64,000 bases of DNA from Chryseobacterium sp. Leaf405 (GTDB taxonomy: Bacteria > Bacteroidota > Bacteroidia > Flavobacteriales > Weeksellaceae), in the NCBI RefSeq assembly GCF_001425355.1, contig NZ_LMQN01000019.1:62001-126000 (forward strand). Reading direction: 5' to 3'. The notes beneath the pieces were generated by a model that ran no database searches, was not told where the DNA came from, and worked only from the letters and a program-made list of their open reading frames with translations. Every line of letters starts with the position of its first letter. Positions within the stretch are counted from its first letter, which is position 1. Shown here in pieces: positions 15,534-23,606 of the stretch. Both the position numbers and the translations under genes were made by a program.

Positions 15534-16256
15534 TTAAAAACTTTTCCCGCCAATATATTCCATCAAAGAATCTTTGTAATTCGGGGCAATGGTAATCTGC
15601 TGTTTGCCAATCACGATATGATTTCTTTCAATCGCTTCAATTTTATTTAGCGCAACAATGTATGAACGGTGAATTCTCATGAAGTTTTCAGACGGAAGTT
15701 CTTCTTCCAGTTTCTTTAAACTCATTAACGTTAAAATAGGTTTTGGCTGATCTTTTAGGAAAATTTTCACATAATCTTTCAATCCTTCAATAAAAAGAAT
15801 TTCAGAAAAGTTGATTTTAATTTGTTTGTATTCAGATTTTATGAAGAAAAATTCCTGTTTTTTTTCTGTTTTTTCTAACGAAGGTTGAAGACTCTCAAAA
15901 TAATTTCTGGCTTTCGTTGCGGCATTTAGAAATTCCGTATAATCGAATGGTTTCAACAAATAATCTAAAGCATTCACTTTATATCCGTCAATCGCATATT
16001 GATCAAACGCTGTTGTGAAAATGACTTTGCTTTTTTGTGGAAGCAATTTTGAAAATTCCAAGCCTGTAAGATCCGGCATTTGAATATCAAGGAAAAAAAG
16101 ATCGATTTCTTTTTCGTCTTCGAGTTTCTGCATGGCTTCAATGGCACTACTGCATTTGGCTTTCAGTTCCAGAAAAGGAGTTTTCAGGACATAACTTTCA
16201 ATTAAGTTTAATGCCATTGGTTCGTCATCGGCAATTAAGCAGGTTAGTTTTTTCAT
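15534..16256 (-). CDS. LytTR-family response regulator
   Basis: 240 residues: receiver domain 1-120 with D10-D11 and phosphoacceptor D57 (FFLDIQMPDLTG), switch Thr in FTTAFDQYA and Lys in LLKPFDY, then a LytTR DNA-binding domain (about 145-238) with the typical FMRIHRSYIVALNKI segment. It is the partner of the kinase encoded 1 bp upstream. The efflux genes lie just upstream on the same strand, so the pair probably controls the exporter, as with other peptide- and antibiotic-responsive ABC systems. Confidence 0.93.
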   Translation of the reverse strand: MKKLTCLIADDEPMALNLIESYVLKTPFLELKAKCSSAIEAMQKLEDEKEIDLFFLDIQMPDLTGLEFSKLLPQKSKVIFTTAFDQYAIDGYKVNALDYLLKPFDYTEFLNAATKARNYFESLQPSLEKTEKKQEFFFIKSEYKQIKINFSEILFIEGLKDYVKIFLKDQPKPILTLMSLKKLEEELPSENFMRIHRSYIVALNKIEAIERNHIVIGKQQITIAPNYKDSLMEYIGGKSF

Positions 16257-16257
16257 A

Positions 16258-17286
16258 TCAATTGGTTATAATTTTCACTTCCGCAATATACATTTCATTG
16301 TTGAGGTGAGAATGAAATTCATGCTTTTCAGGATACAGCAAATTAAGTCTTTTTTTAAGATTTTCGACACCGATTCCTGACCCGCTTTTGTCGGCATCCG
16401 TTTTCGGAAAATTGGAATTGGAAGCCGTAAAATGAATTTCGGTTTCTATAATTTCCATTTTAAAATGAATATCAGAATGTTGAGTTGCGGAAATTCCGTG
16501 TTTAAAAGCGTTTTCAACGATTGAAATAAAAAGCAGCGGGGCAATTTTCATCTCAGGAATCGTTTTAGGAAAATTAGTATAAACCTTTGTATTATCGGTA
16601 AGTCTCAGCGACATCAATTCAATATATTTATTTAAAAATTCTACTTCTTCGGAAAGACTTATTGTTGGAACATCAGTTTTGTACAACAGATGTCGCATCA
16701 GTTTGCTCAAACTGTGAATGCTCTGTTTCGCTTTGTCGGGCGCAAAATCTATCAAAGAATAAATATTATTTAATGAATTAAAGAAAAAATGCGGTTGAAG
16801 CTGATATTTAAGGTGTTGAAGTTCAGACTGAAGTTTGATATTGTCGGCTTCAATTTTCATTTCCTCGGCTTTCTGAATTTTTTTTCCGGCGTTAATGGCA
16901 ATCGAAAATGCTACCGGAATCATGTAAATCAGCGTATCCATAAAATAAAAAAGTGAAGCCGGAGGTCTTTTTCTGTCCGAAGGATTTCGACGATGAGGTT
17001 CCAGAATGTCAAAAATTTGATTTTTGAAAAATATTAATGCTAAAATCAAAGAAAGATTAACCACAAAAAACCATACTTTTTTATCGTCGTAAATATATTT
17101 TACGAGATATAAATAGTTGGCATAAAATACCACAGCAAGGAATATTAACTGCAGCCAAAAATGACGGAACAGGTCTTTCCAATCTGCATCCGAACCCACA
17201 GAAAAAGCTGCAGGAAGAAAGAATAAAACCAGCCAGATCAAAAAATGCAGGCTGATTTCAACGTTTTTATTTTTTAAATTGACCAT
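16258..17286 (-). CDS. LytS/YehU-type sensor histidine kinase
   Basis: 342 residues. Four predicted membrane helices in the first ~130 residues (about 12-30, 43-63, 70-88, 112-132), a coiled linker rich in Glu and Lys, then the His_kinase domain with H166 in LQPHFFFNSLNNI and an HATPase domain with ENAFKHG and GSGIGVENLKKRL. The lack of an extracellular sensor domain is typical of the intramembrane-sensing kinases that pair with ABC transporters. Cotranscribed with the regulator, and likely with the exporter genes upstream. Confidence 0.92.
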   Translation of the reverse strand: MVNLKNKNVEISLHFLIWLVLFFLPAAFSVGSDADWKDLFRHFWLQLIFLAVVFYANYLYLVKYIYDDKKVWFFVVNLSLILALIFFKNQIFDILEPHRRNPSDRKRPPASLFYFMDTLIYMIPVAFSIAINAGKKIQKAEEMKIEADNIKLQSELQHLKYQLQPHFFFNSLNNIYSLIDFAPDKAKQSIHSLSKLMRHLLYKTDVPTISLSEEVEFLNKYIELMSLRLTDNTKVYTNFPKTIPEMKIAPLLFISIVENAFKHGISATQHSDIHFKMEIIETEIHFTASNSNFPKTDADKSGSGIGVENLKKRLNLLYPEKHEFHSHLNNEMYIAEVKIITN

Positions 17287-17304
17287 TTTTTACAGTCTTT
17301 CATT

Positions 17305-17442
17305 TTAAAATTTATATTTCTTTAATCCTTCAAAAAATCTTGATTGATGAAACTTTTCAAGAAGTGAATTTAAAATTTTTTCTACCATTTCTTCTACATT
17401 TTTATTGAACAATTTTTCTAAATTCTTTTCGATTTCAAACAA
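17305..17442 (-). CDS. Possible small protein, 45 aa
   Basis: An uninterrupted frame of 45 codons starting with TTG (17442), 10 bp after the permease stop and 18 bp before the kinase start. The peptide is a charged amphipathic helix (IEKNLEKLFNKNVEEMVEK...) ending GLKKYKF. An internal ATG would give 27 residues. An in-frame stop abuts the TTG. No recognised family. Position within the efflux-regulator operon makes it worth noting, but a chance frame or worn gene end is equally possible. Confidence 0.3.
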   Translation of the reverse strand: MFEIEKNLEKLFNKNVEEMVEKILNSLLEKFHQSRFFEGLKKYKF

Positions 17443-17452
17443 TTAAAATTAT

Positions 17453-18670
17453 TTATTCATATCTCAACGCATTAATTGGATCAGATTGTGCTGCTTTTCT
17501 CGCAGGATACCATCCGAAAAATACTCCTGTTATCGTACAGACCGCAAATGAAATAACGATTGAAATCATCGTAATAGTAACGGGCCAGCCTGCAAAATAT
17601 TTAATGCTGAAAGTGGCGATAATCCCGATTACAACCCCTAAAATGCCTCCGGTAATGCTTATGAGAACAGATTCTATCAAAAACTGCATCAGAATATCTC
17701 TGTCTTTTGCTCCGATTGCCACTCTCAGACCGATTTCCTTGGTTCTTTCTTTTACCGAAACATACATGATATTCATAATTCCGATTCCTCCGACAAGTAA
17801 TGAAATACTTGCGATAGCAACCAGTAAAATTGTCAGCATTTCGCTGGTTGAGCTGAACATAGAGATAATTTCCTGTTGAGACGAAACGTTGAAATCATTA
17901 TCCTGATCAGGTTTTACTTTGTGCTGTTTTTCCATGACGGATTTAATCTCATTTACTGCAGCTTCAGAATCTTCTTCACTTGAAGATGAAGCAACAATTG
18001 ACTGAAGATAAGTCTGTGCCAAAATTCTTTTCTGAACCGCAGTGTAAGGCGCAATGATAATGTCGTCCTGATCCTGTCCGAAGGTATTTTCACCTTTTTC
18101 CTTTAATACTCCAATGACTTTGAACGGGATATTTTTAAAACGAATCATCTTCCCGATCGGATCTTCATTGGGGAAAAGATTTTCCTGAACGGTTTTTCCA
18201 ATAACCGCAACTTTTCCGAAAGATTCAACATCATCATCGGTAAACATTGAGCCTTTATCAACGCCCCAATCACGGATCTTCAGATATTCCGGTGAAGTTC
18301 CGTACATGGAAGTCGGCCAGTTTTTTGAACCTGCAATACTTTGTCCGCTTCCGTTCACTAATGGTGAAATGTCTTTGATTAATTTTACCTGAGCTTTCAA
18401 CGCTTGATAATCTGCTAAAGTCAAAGTTTGCATCGCGGAAGGATCCGAACGTACACCGCCTGTCATACCTGCACCGGGACGAATGGTAATGAGATTGGCT
18501 CCCATACTTGAAATATTTTTCTTGATACTTTCCTTTGAACCTTCACCAATTGCCAACATTGCAATCACGGAAGCTACCCCGATGATAATTCCGAGCATCG
18601 TAAGCATGGCTCTGGTTTTATTAAGGATAATGGCTTTCCAGGCTATTTTTAATAAGTTTGAGAAATTCAT
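17453..18670 (-). CDS. MacB-type ABC transporter permease
   Basis: 405 residues: an N-terminal membrane helix (about 20-42, MLTMLGIIIGVASVIAML), a large periplasmic MacB core domain (about 45-265), then three helices (about 283-400) of the FtsX family ending YPARKAAQSDPINALRYE. This is the classic tripartite-efflux permease that couples a cytoplasmic ATPase to movements in the periplasm and drives export of peptides, macrolides or lipids through TolC. The ATPase is a separate gene upstream rather than fused as in E. coli MacB. A 32-codon frame upstream overlaps its start by ATGA. Confidence 0.92.
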   Translation of the reverse strand: MNFSNLLKIAWKAIILNKTRAMLTMLGIIIGVASVIAMLAIGEGSKESIKKNISSMGANLITIRPGAGMTGGVRSDPSAMQTLTLADYQALKAQVKLIKDISPLVNGSGQSIAGSKNWPTSMYGTSPEYLKIRDWGVDKGSMFTDDDVESFGKVAVIGKTVQENLFPNEDPIGKMIRFKNIPFKVIGVLKEKGENTFGQDQDDIIIAPYTAVQKRILAQTYLQSIVASSSSEEDSEAAVNEIKSVMEKQHKVKPDQDNDFNVSSQQEIISMFSSTSEMLTILLVAIASISLLVGGIGIMNIMYVSVKERTKEIGLRVAIGAKDRDILMQFLIESVLISITGGILGVVIGIIATFSIKYFAGWPVTITMISIVISFAVCTITGVFFGWYPARKAAQSDPINALRYE

Positions 18671-18685
18671 AACTTTAATTTTTGG

Positions 18686-18824
18686 TTTAAAAAATCTTCT
18701 GCAAATCTGCCTTCTATTATTAACACTCTAAAAACAACTTCGCTTTTCAAAAAAATCTCCTTCATGTCAGATTTGCAAAAGATAACAACATTACATCCTC
18801 TTCATTGTAGCTAATTAATATAAA
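18686..18824 (-). repeat. Diverged tandem repeat unit 1 in the efflux operon
   Basis: Shares with 18855-18983 the order CTGCAAATCT/TTGCAAATCT, CTTCATGTCAGATTTGCAAAAGA and CTTCATTGTA...CTAAxTAATATAA. Inside the unit the outer AATCTTCTGCAAATCTG and CAGATTTGCAAAAGAT are inverted, about 14 of 15 bases matching, so the RNA can fold into a long hairpin with a ~50-base loop. Confidence 0.75.
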
Positions 18825-18854
18825 TTGATGGACTTATTCTGTGCCTACTTTTTC

Positions 18855-18983
18855 TTTAAAAACCTTTTGCAAATCTTTCAATCTAAACATTTAAAAAACC
18901 ACTTCTAATCCTACTTCATGTCAGATTTGCAAAAGAAAAACAGCATTATTTCGTCTTCATTGTAATAAGCTAACTAATATAAT
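18855..18983 (-). repeat. Diverged tandem repeat unit 2 in the efflux operon
   Basis: Second copy, with CCTTTTGCAAATCT near one end and GTCAGATTTGCAAAAG near the middle as inverted arms. With unit 1 it makes up nearly all of the 321-bp gap between the ATPase and permease genes; no other gene is credible there. Confidence 0.75.
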
Positions 18984-18991
18984 ATCCAATT

Positions 18992-19729
18992 TTATTCTGT
19001 TTTGGGTAACTTTTCAAGTTCTGCTTTGGCAATGAGCCTGTCGGTTACCAGTTTATCTTCTTTTATCATTCCGTCCCGAAGAATCACGGTTCGTTTACTG
19101 AATTTCGCAATGTCTTCTTCATGGGTCACAAATCCGATTGTAATTCCTTCATCATTAAGTTCCTGAAAAAGATTCATGACTTCGTAAGACGTTCTTGTAT
19201 CAAGGTTTCCTGTCGCTTCATCGGCCAATAAAATAACAGGATGATTGACCAAAGCTCTCGCAATTGCAACCCTCTGTTGCTGACCTCCCGAAAGTTGGCT
19301 TGGAACGTGTCCCATTCTGCTTTCAAGACCGACTTGCTGTAAAGCTTTTACAGCTCTTTCTCTTCTTTCTTCCGACGAAATCGTTGAATTATAAAGTAAG
19401 GGCAATTCAACATTTTCCAAAGCACTTGTTCTTGCTAATAAATTATAGGATTGAAAGATGAAACCGATTTTGGTATTTCTGATTTCGGCAAGTTGGTTTT
19501 TGTTTAGATCTTTCACTAATACGCCGTCCAGTTCATACGTTCCGGAAGTTGGTTGGTCGAGACACCCCAAAGTATTTAAAAACGTAGATTTTCCTGAACC
19601 GCTGGTTCCCATAATGGTCACAAATTCTCCTTTGTTAATGATTAAATCGATTCCTTTCAAGGCATGAACAATTTCGTCACCCATTCGGAATTCACGTTTT
19701 AGGTTTTCTATTTTGATGATGGGTTTCAT
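18992..19729 (-). CDS. ABC transporter ATPase (MacB/LolD type)
   Basis: 245 residues with the full nucleotide-binding set: Walker A GTSGSGKST (41-49), Q-loop FQSYNLL, signature LSGGQ (146-150), Walker B ILLADE (166-171) and the switch His in FVTHEE. Belongs to the MacB/LolD/FtsE group that powers mechanotransmission permeases rather than pore transport. Energises the permease encoded downstream past the tandem repeats, with the MacA-like adaptor and TolC-like channel encoded upstream. Confidence 0.95.
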   Translation of the reverse strand: MKPIIKIENLKREFRMGDEIVHALKGIDLIINKGEFVTIMGTSGSGKSTFLNTLGCLDQPTSGTYELDGVLVKDLNKNQLAEIRNTKIGFIFQSYNLLARTSALENVELPLLYNSTISSEERRERAVKALQQVGLESRMGHVPSQLSGGQQQRVAIARALVNHPVILLADEATGNLDTRTSYEVMNLFQELNDEGITIGFVTHEEDIAKFSKRTVILRDGMIKEDKLVTDRLIAKAELEKLPKTE

Positions 19730-19835
19730 TGTTTCTATTGTTTTTGGTTGTTACAATTAAGTTTGAAAATACAAAACACTAAATATCAAATACTACATTA
19801 ATTTAGTTCTAAAGAGGTGGACTTTATGTCGAATC

Positions 19836-21062
19836 TTATTTTTTATTGTTATTTCCCGGTCTTTTCGGCATAAATGGGCTGCTCCCTTCTGAACCGGATT
19901 TTGCGACAGCTTCAGTTTGTTCGTCTAATGAAGTCACGATCTGTTCATTTCCGGTTAATCCGCTTTTTACTTCTACATTAATTCCGTCGTTGATTCCGAT
20001 GGTAATTTGTTTTTGAGAAATACTTCCGTCATTATTTTTAATCCAGATATATTTTTCTTTGCCTTTTCCGGTTTTCACTTCAGGAGTTTTAGCATTGATT
20101 TTATTTTTCTGATAATATTTTTGCAATGTTTCCGTATCCGGACTAAAACTTATTGCCGATGCCGGAACTGTATTTGTTCCTTTTAATTCTTTCGTGAAAA
20201 TTGTAACTGTCGCCGTTAATCCGGGTTTTAATTTCTGTTCAGAATTATCAGCATCAATTAAAACCGTGTACGTCACAACATTTGATGAGGTTTTCGGACT
20301 CAAACGCATTTCTCTTACAGATCCATTGAATTCCGTTTCTGGATAAGCATCCACCGTGAAAGTCACACGTTGACCAACCTGAACATTTCCAATATCTGCT
20401 TCATCTACATTCGCCTGAACCTGCATTTTCGTAATATCTTTTGCAATCGTGAAAAGGGTAGGAGTTGTCATACTTGCCACAACGGTTTGTCCTTCCTGAA
20501 CTTCTTTGCTCAAAATAATTCCGTCAATCGGAGCGTAAATATTAGCATAACTTAGATTGGTTCTCGACTGCGCTAAAGTGGTTTTCTTTTGATTCACCGC
20601 TTGTTGTGCGTTTTTCACCTGATAAGATGCCTGCTCATAATCTGCTCTGCTTATCACACCTGATTTGAACATATTATTCTGACGCTGGAAATTCTGTTGC
20701 TGATAATTAAGTTCATTCAAAGCTGAATTATACTGAGCCTGAGCATCATTTACCGATTCCTGAAGGTTGGTTTTATCGATTTCAGCTAAAAGCTGTCCCT
20801 TTTTTACCTGAGAGTTATAATCAACATAAATATTTCTGATCAATCCTGAAACCTGAGTTCCGACCTGTACTGTGTCGACAGGTTCTACGGTTCCCGTCGC
20901 CGTAACAGAAGTGGTAACATCCTGTTTGCTGAGTTTTACAGTCTGAATAGTGATCTGCGCTTCTTTATCCTTTGAGAAATACTGATACGTTAAAACGATC
21001 ACAACGGCTGACACCAGAAATATAATAGAATTTCTGAAGATCTTTTTATATTTTGGATTCAT
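19836..21062 (-). CDS. Periplasmic efflux adaptor (MacA/HlyD family)
   Basis: 408 residues: an N-terminal membrane anchor (about 10-27), a lipoyl-like half (VSGLIRNIYVDYNSQVKKG), an alpha-helical hairpin (about 105-170) that would reach the TolC channel, the second lipoyl half (YAPIDGIILSKEVQEGQTV), a beta-barrel domain (VGQRVTFTVDAYPE) and a C-terminal membrane-proximal domain. It bridges the inner-membrane permease to the outer-membrane channel. The C-terminus is a Pro/Lys/Asn tail. Lies 23 bp downstream of the TolC-like gene and 106 bp before the ATPase gene. Confidence 0.93.
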   Translation of the reverse strand: MNPKYKKIFRNSIIFLVSAVVIVLTYQYFSKDKEAQITIQTVKLSKQDVTTSVTATGTVEPVDTVQVGTQVSGLIRNIYVDYNSQVKKGQLLAEIDKTNLQESVNDAQAQYNSALNELNYQQQNFQRQNNMFKSGVISRADYEQASYQVKNAQQAVNQKKTTLAQSRTNLSYANIYAPIDGIILSKEVQEGQTVVASMTTPTLFTIAKDITKMQVQANVDEADIGNVQVGQRVTFTVDAYPETEFNGSVREMRLSPKTSSNVVTYTVLIDADNSEQKLKPGLTATVTIFTKELKGTNTVPASAISFSPDTETLQKYYQKNKINAKTPEVKTGKGKEKYIWIKNNDGSISQKQITIGINDGINVEVKSGLTGNEQIVTSLDEQTEAVAKSGSEGSSPFMPKRPGNNNKK

Positions 21063-21085
21063 AATTATATATTTTTCTGTTGCTA

Positions 21086-22390
21086 TTAATTGGTTGTTAA
21101 TATTTTATCCTGATAAAAATTCAGGAGTTGGGTGTATAAAACTGCCATATATTTTGACTGTAAGTACGTCTGTTCGTTGGTCAGATAGGTGTTTCTGCTT
21201 ACTGAAAGTTCTGTTGTCGTCAATCCTCCGAATTCAAATTTTTTGTTGGACAGGTCGTAAGAAAGTTTAGCATTGTCTCTCGCTACTTTTGAAGATTTTT
21301 GCTGAGCCTGATTGGCGATTGCATTCTGCCAGGCGGTTTCAATGCTTGAATACAGTGTTTTTCCCGCGCTTATTTTATCCAATTGATTTTGCTTAATATC
21401 AATTTTAGCCAATTCGACATTCGTATTGTTCTGTTTTTTCGAGAAAATCGGAACGTTAAGCGAAAGCCCGACAGATTTATTAAAGTTATTCTTAAGCTGA
21501 TTAAAATATGAAAAATCCTGAGTGCTTGTGAAACCTGTATTCAGACCTGCTGTTGCGGAAAGTGTTGGCTTGTAACCCGCTTTTGTAATCTCTAAGGCTT
21601 TGTTTAAAATTTCATTCTGAGCATCATAAATTTTAAGATCAGGAAGATTTTCTGTTGCCTGTGCAAAAACCTGCTGTTTGTCAGGAATCGTTTCTTCAAT
21701 ATCAGGAAGTGATGTTTTTTCAATTTCAAAATCTACATTGGGATCAAGCTCCAATAATTGTTTTAATTTTAAAACCTGTTGATTGTAAAGATTCTGACTG
21801 CTTACTACCGTATATTGGTTCTGTGCATTTTGTGTTTCTACGTCTGCGAGATCCAGTTTTGAGATCGCTCCGTTTTTATATTTAGTCTGCGTAAGTTTTA
21901 ATTCCTGAGCGGAAGAATTTGCGGTGTAGTTTGCAATTTCGATTCCTTCATAATAATATAAAGACTGTAAATATGCTTCTAAAACATTCAGAACGATGTT
22001 GTTTTCCGCCTGCTTTTGATATAAAGAAGATTGATCTAAAATCATTTTATTCTGCTCAATCTGTAGGTTCAGTTTGTTTCCCTGATAAATTGCAACGTTT
22101 CCGCTTATTCCAAAACTGTTTGACAAAATATTCTGATTCACGAAACTGCTTGTAATGGGGTCAATACTTGAACCGTTAGTTAATCCCAGCGAAGAAGAAC
22201 CGTAAATCGTCGGAAGTTTATTGTTTTTCTGCTGTTGATAATTCAATTGGGCAGTGGTTTTGTCGAGAGCGGTCTTTTTTACCGTAATGTTATTTGCTAC
22301 CGCATAATCCAGACAATCTTGAAGCGACCACACTTTTTGAGCCGGAGCAAGGATTCCGATGAAGAGCGCTATGATTAGGTATTTTCTCAT
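21086..22390 (-). CDS. TolC-family outer-membrane efflux channel
   Basis: 434 residues with a signal peptide (cleavage likely after APAQ) and two internally repeated outer-membrane-efflux domains, each with long helices and short strands (KVWSLQDCLDYAVANN and SKLDLADVETQNAQNQ are typical). It forms the trimeric outer-membrane duct for the MacAB-like pump. First gene of the operon; the ~200-bp gap upstream separates it from the divergent thyA and should hold both promoters. Confidence 0.93.
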   Translation of the reverse strand: MRKYLIIALFIGILAPAQKVWSLQDCLDYAVANNITVKKTALDKTTAQLNYQQQKNNKLPTIYGSSSLGLTNGSSIDPITSSFVNQNILSNSFGISGNVAIYQGNKLNLQIEQNKMILDQSSLYQKQAENNIVLNVLEAYLQSLYYYEGIEIANYTANSSAQELKLTQTKYKNGAISKLDLADVETQNAQNQYTVVSSQNLYNQQVLKLKQLLELDPNVDFEIEKTSLPDIEETIPDKQQVFAQATENLPDLKIYDAQNEILNKALEITKAGYKPTLSATAGLNTGFTSTQDFSYFNQLKNNFNKSVGLSLNVPIFSKKQNNTNVELAKIDIKQNQLDKISAGKTLYSSIETAWQNAIANQAQQKSSKVARDNAKLSYDLSNKKFEFGGLTTTELSVSRNTYLTNEQTYLQSKYMAVLYTQLLNFYQDKILTTN

Positions 22391-22597
22391 TGTCTTTCTG
22401 ATTTACAGTGACAAAATTCCTTCATCCATGAAAGAAAGTCAAAACTATTAGACAAACACAGCGATTTTATAGAAGTATTGCTTTTTTCTATCGTTACAGA
22501 TTTTTATTTTCCAATTGTAAAAGAACTTTTTTAATTAAAAAATCCTTTATTTTGCAAAAAATCAACGGCGGTTTTTACCAATAAAAATTTCAGAGAA

Positions 22598-23392
22598 ATG
22601 CAAAATTACTTAGACCTTTTACAACATATTTTAGATAGCGGAACAGAAAAAACTGACAGAACGGGAACAGGAACAAAGAGTGTTTTCGGCTATCAGCTGA
22701 GGTATGATTTATCGAAAGGTTTTCCTTTAGTTACGACTAAAAAAGTGCATTTGAAATCTATTATTTATGAATTGCTCTGGTTTTTAAAAGGAGATACCAA
22801 TATCAAATATTTAAAAGATAACGGAGTTTCAATCTGGGATGAATGGGCAGATGAAAACGGAGATTTAGGTCCTGTTTACGGAGCGCAATGGAGAAGTTGG
22901 AACGGTGCAGATGGAAAAGTTGTGGATCAGATTACAGAAGTAATCGATCAGATTAAAAAAAATCCGGATTCCAGAAGATTGATCGTCTCTGCCTGGAACG
23001 TTGCTGAAATCCCGAATATGGCTCTAGCACCTTGTCATGCATTATTCCAGTTTTATGTAGCTGATGGGAAACTATCGCTTCAATTGTATCAGAGAAGTGC
23101 CGATGTTTTCTTAGGAGTTCCTTTTAATATTGCAAGTTATGCTTTATTATTGATGATGGTGGCGCAGGTTTGCGATTTAGAAGTGGGAGATTATGTTCAC
23201 AGTTTTGGTGATGTTCATATTTATAATAATCATTTTGAACAGGTGAATAAGCAATTATCAAGAGAAACAAGACCACTTCCTACCATGAAATTAAATCCTG
23301 AGGTTAAAGATATTTTTGGTTTCGATTTTGAAGATTTTACATTGGAAAATTACGATCCGCACCCGGGAATTAAGGCGCCTGTAGCGATTTAG
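22598..23392 (+). CDS. thyA: Thymidylate synthase
   Basis: Methylates dUMP to dTMP using methylenetetrahydrofolate. 264 residues, the same length as the E. coli enzyme, with the catalytic C146 in LAPCHALFQFYV, the phosphate-binding RRLIVSAWN segment (126-134), QRSADVFLGVPFNIASYA and HIYNNH. The C-terminus APVAI matches the closing residues of the family. Cytoplasmic. Monocistronic; dihydrofolate reductase, often its neighbour, is absent here. Confidence 0.98.
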   Translation: MQNYLDLLQHILDSGTEKTDRTGTGTKSVFGYQLRYDLSKGFPLVTTKKVHLKSIIYELLWFLKGDTNIKYLKDNGVSIWDEWADENGDLGPVYGAQWRSWNGADGKVVDQITEVIDQIKKNPDSRRLIVSAWNVAEIPNMALAPCHALFQFYVADGKLSLQLYQRSADVFLGVPFNIASYALLLMMVAQVCDLEVGDYVHSFGDVHIYNNHFEQVNKQLSRETRPLPTMKLNPEVKDIFGFDFEDFTLENYDPHPGIKAPVAI

Positions 23393-23422
23393 AATTAAAG
23401 TAAAATATCTTATATTCATTCA

Positions 23423-23492
23423 GTTTGCCGTTCCGTAGGAATCTAAGCTAAGTTTTAAATATTGTTGTCGAAATTCCTACGGAATGACAAAC
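23423..23492. repeat. Palindromic interspersed repeat (CCGTAGGAATCTAAG family), best copy
   Basis: Arms 23423-23442 and 23473-23492 match at 18 of 20 bases: GTTTGCCGTTCCGTAGGAAT against ATTCCTACGGAATGACAAAC. The core AATCTAAGCTAAGTTTTAAA recurs at 56593-56626, and in diverged form at 33634-33710. Confidence 0.8.
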
Positions 23493-23530
23493 CTTGAAAA
23501 TATTAACTAAATAATATTAAAATAAACCTA

Positions 23531-23559
23531 AAAGTGAAGTCTAAAACTTCACTTTTTTT
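23531..23559 (+). terminator. Terminator after thyA and the repeat
   Basis: AAGTGAAGT and ACTTCACTT pair around CTAAA; seven Ts follow. Confidence 0.85.
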
Positions 23560-23606
23560 GTAACATCTCCTGAAATTTTTCAACTTATTGAGCAAACTTA
23601 AAAAGT

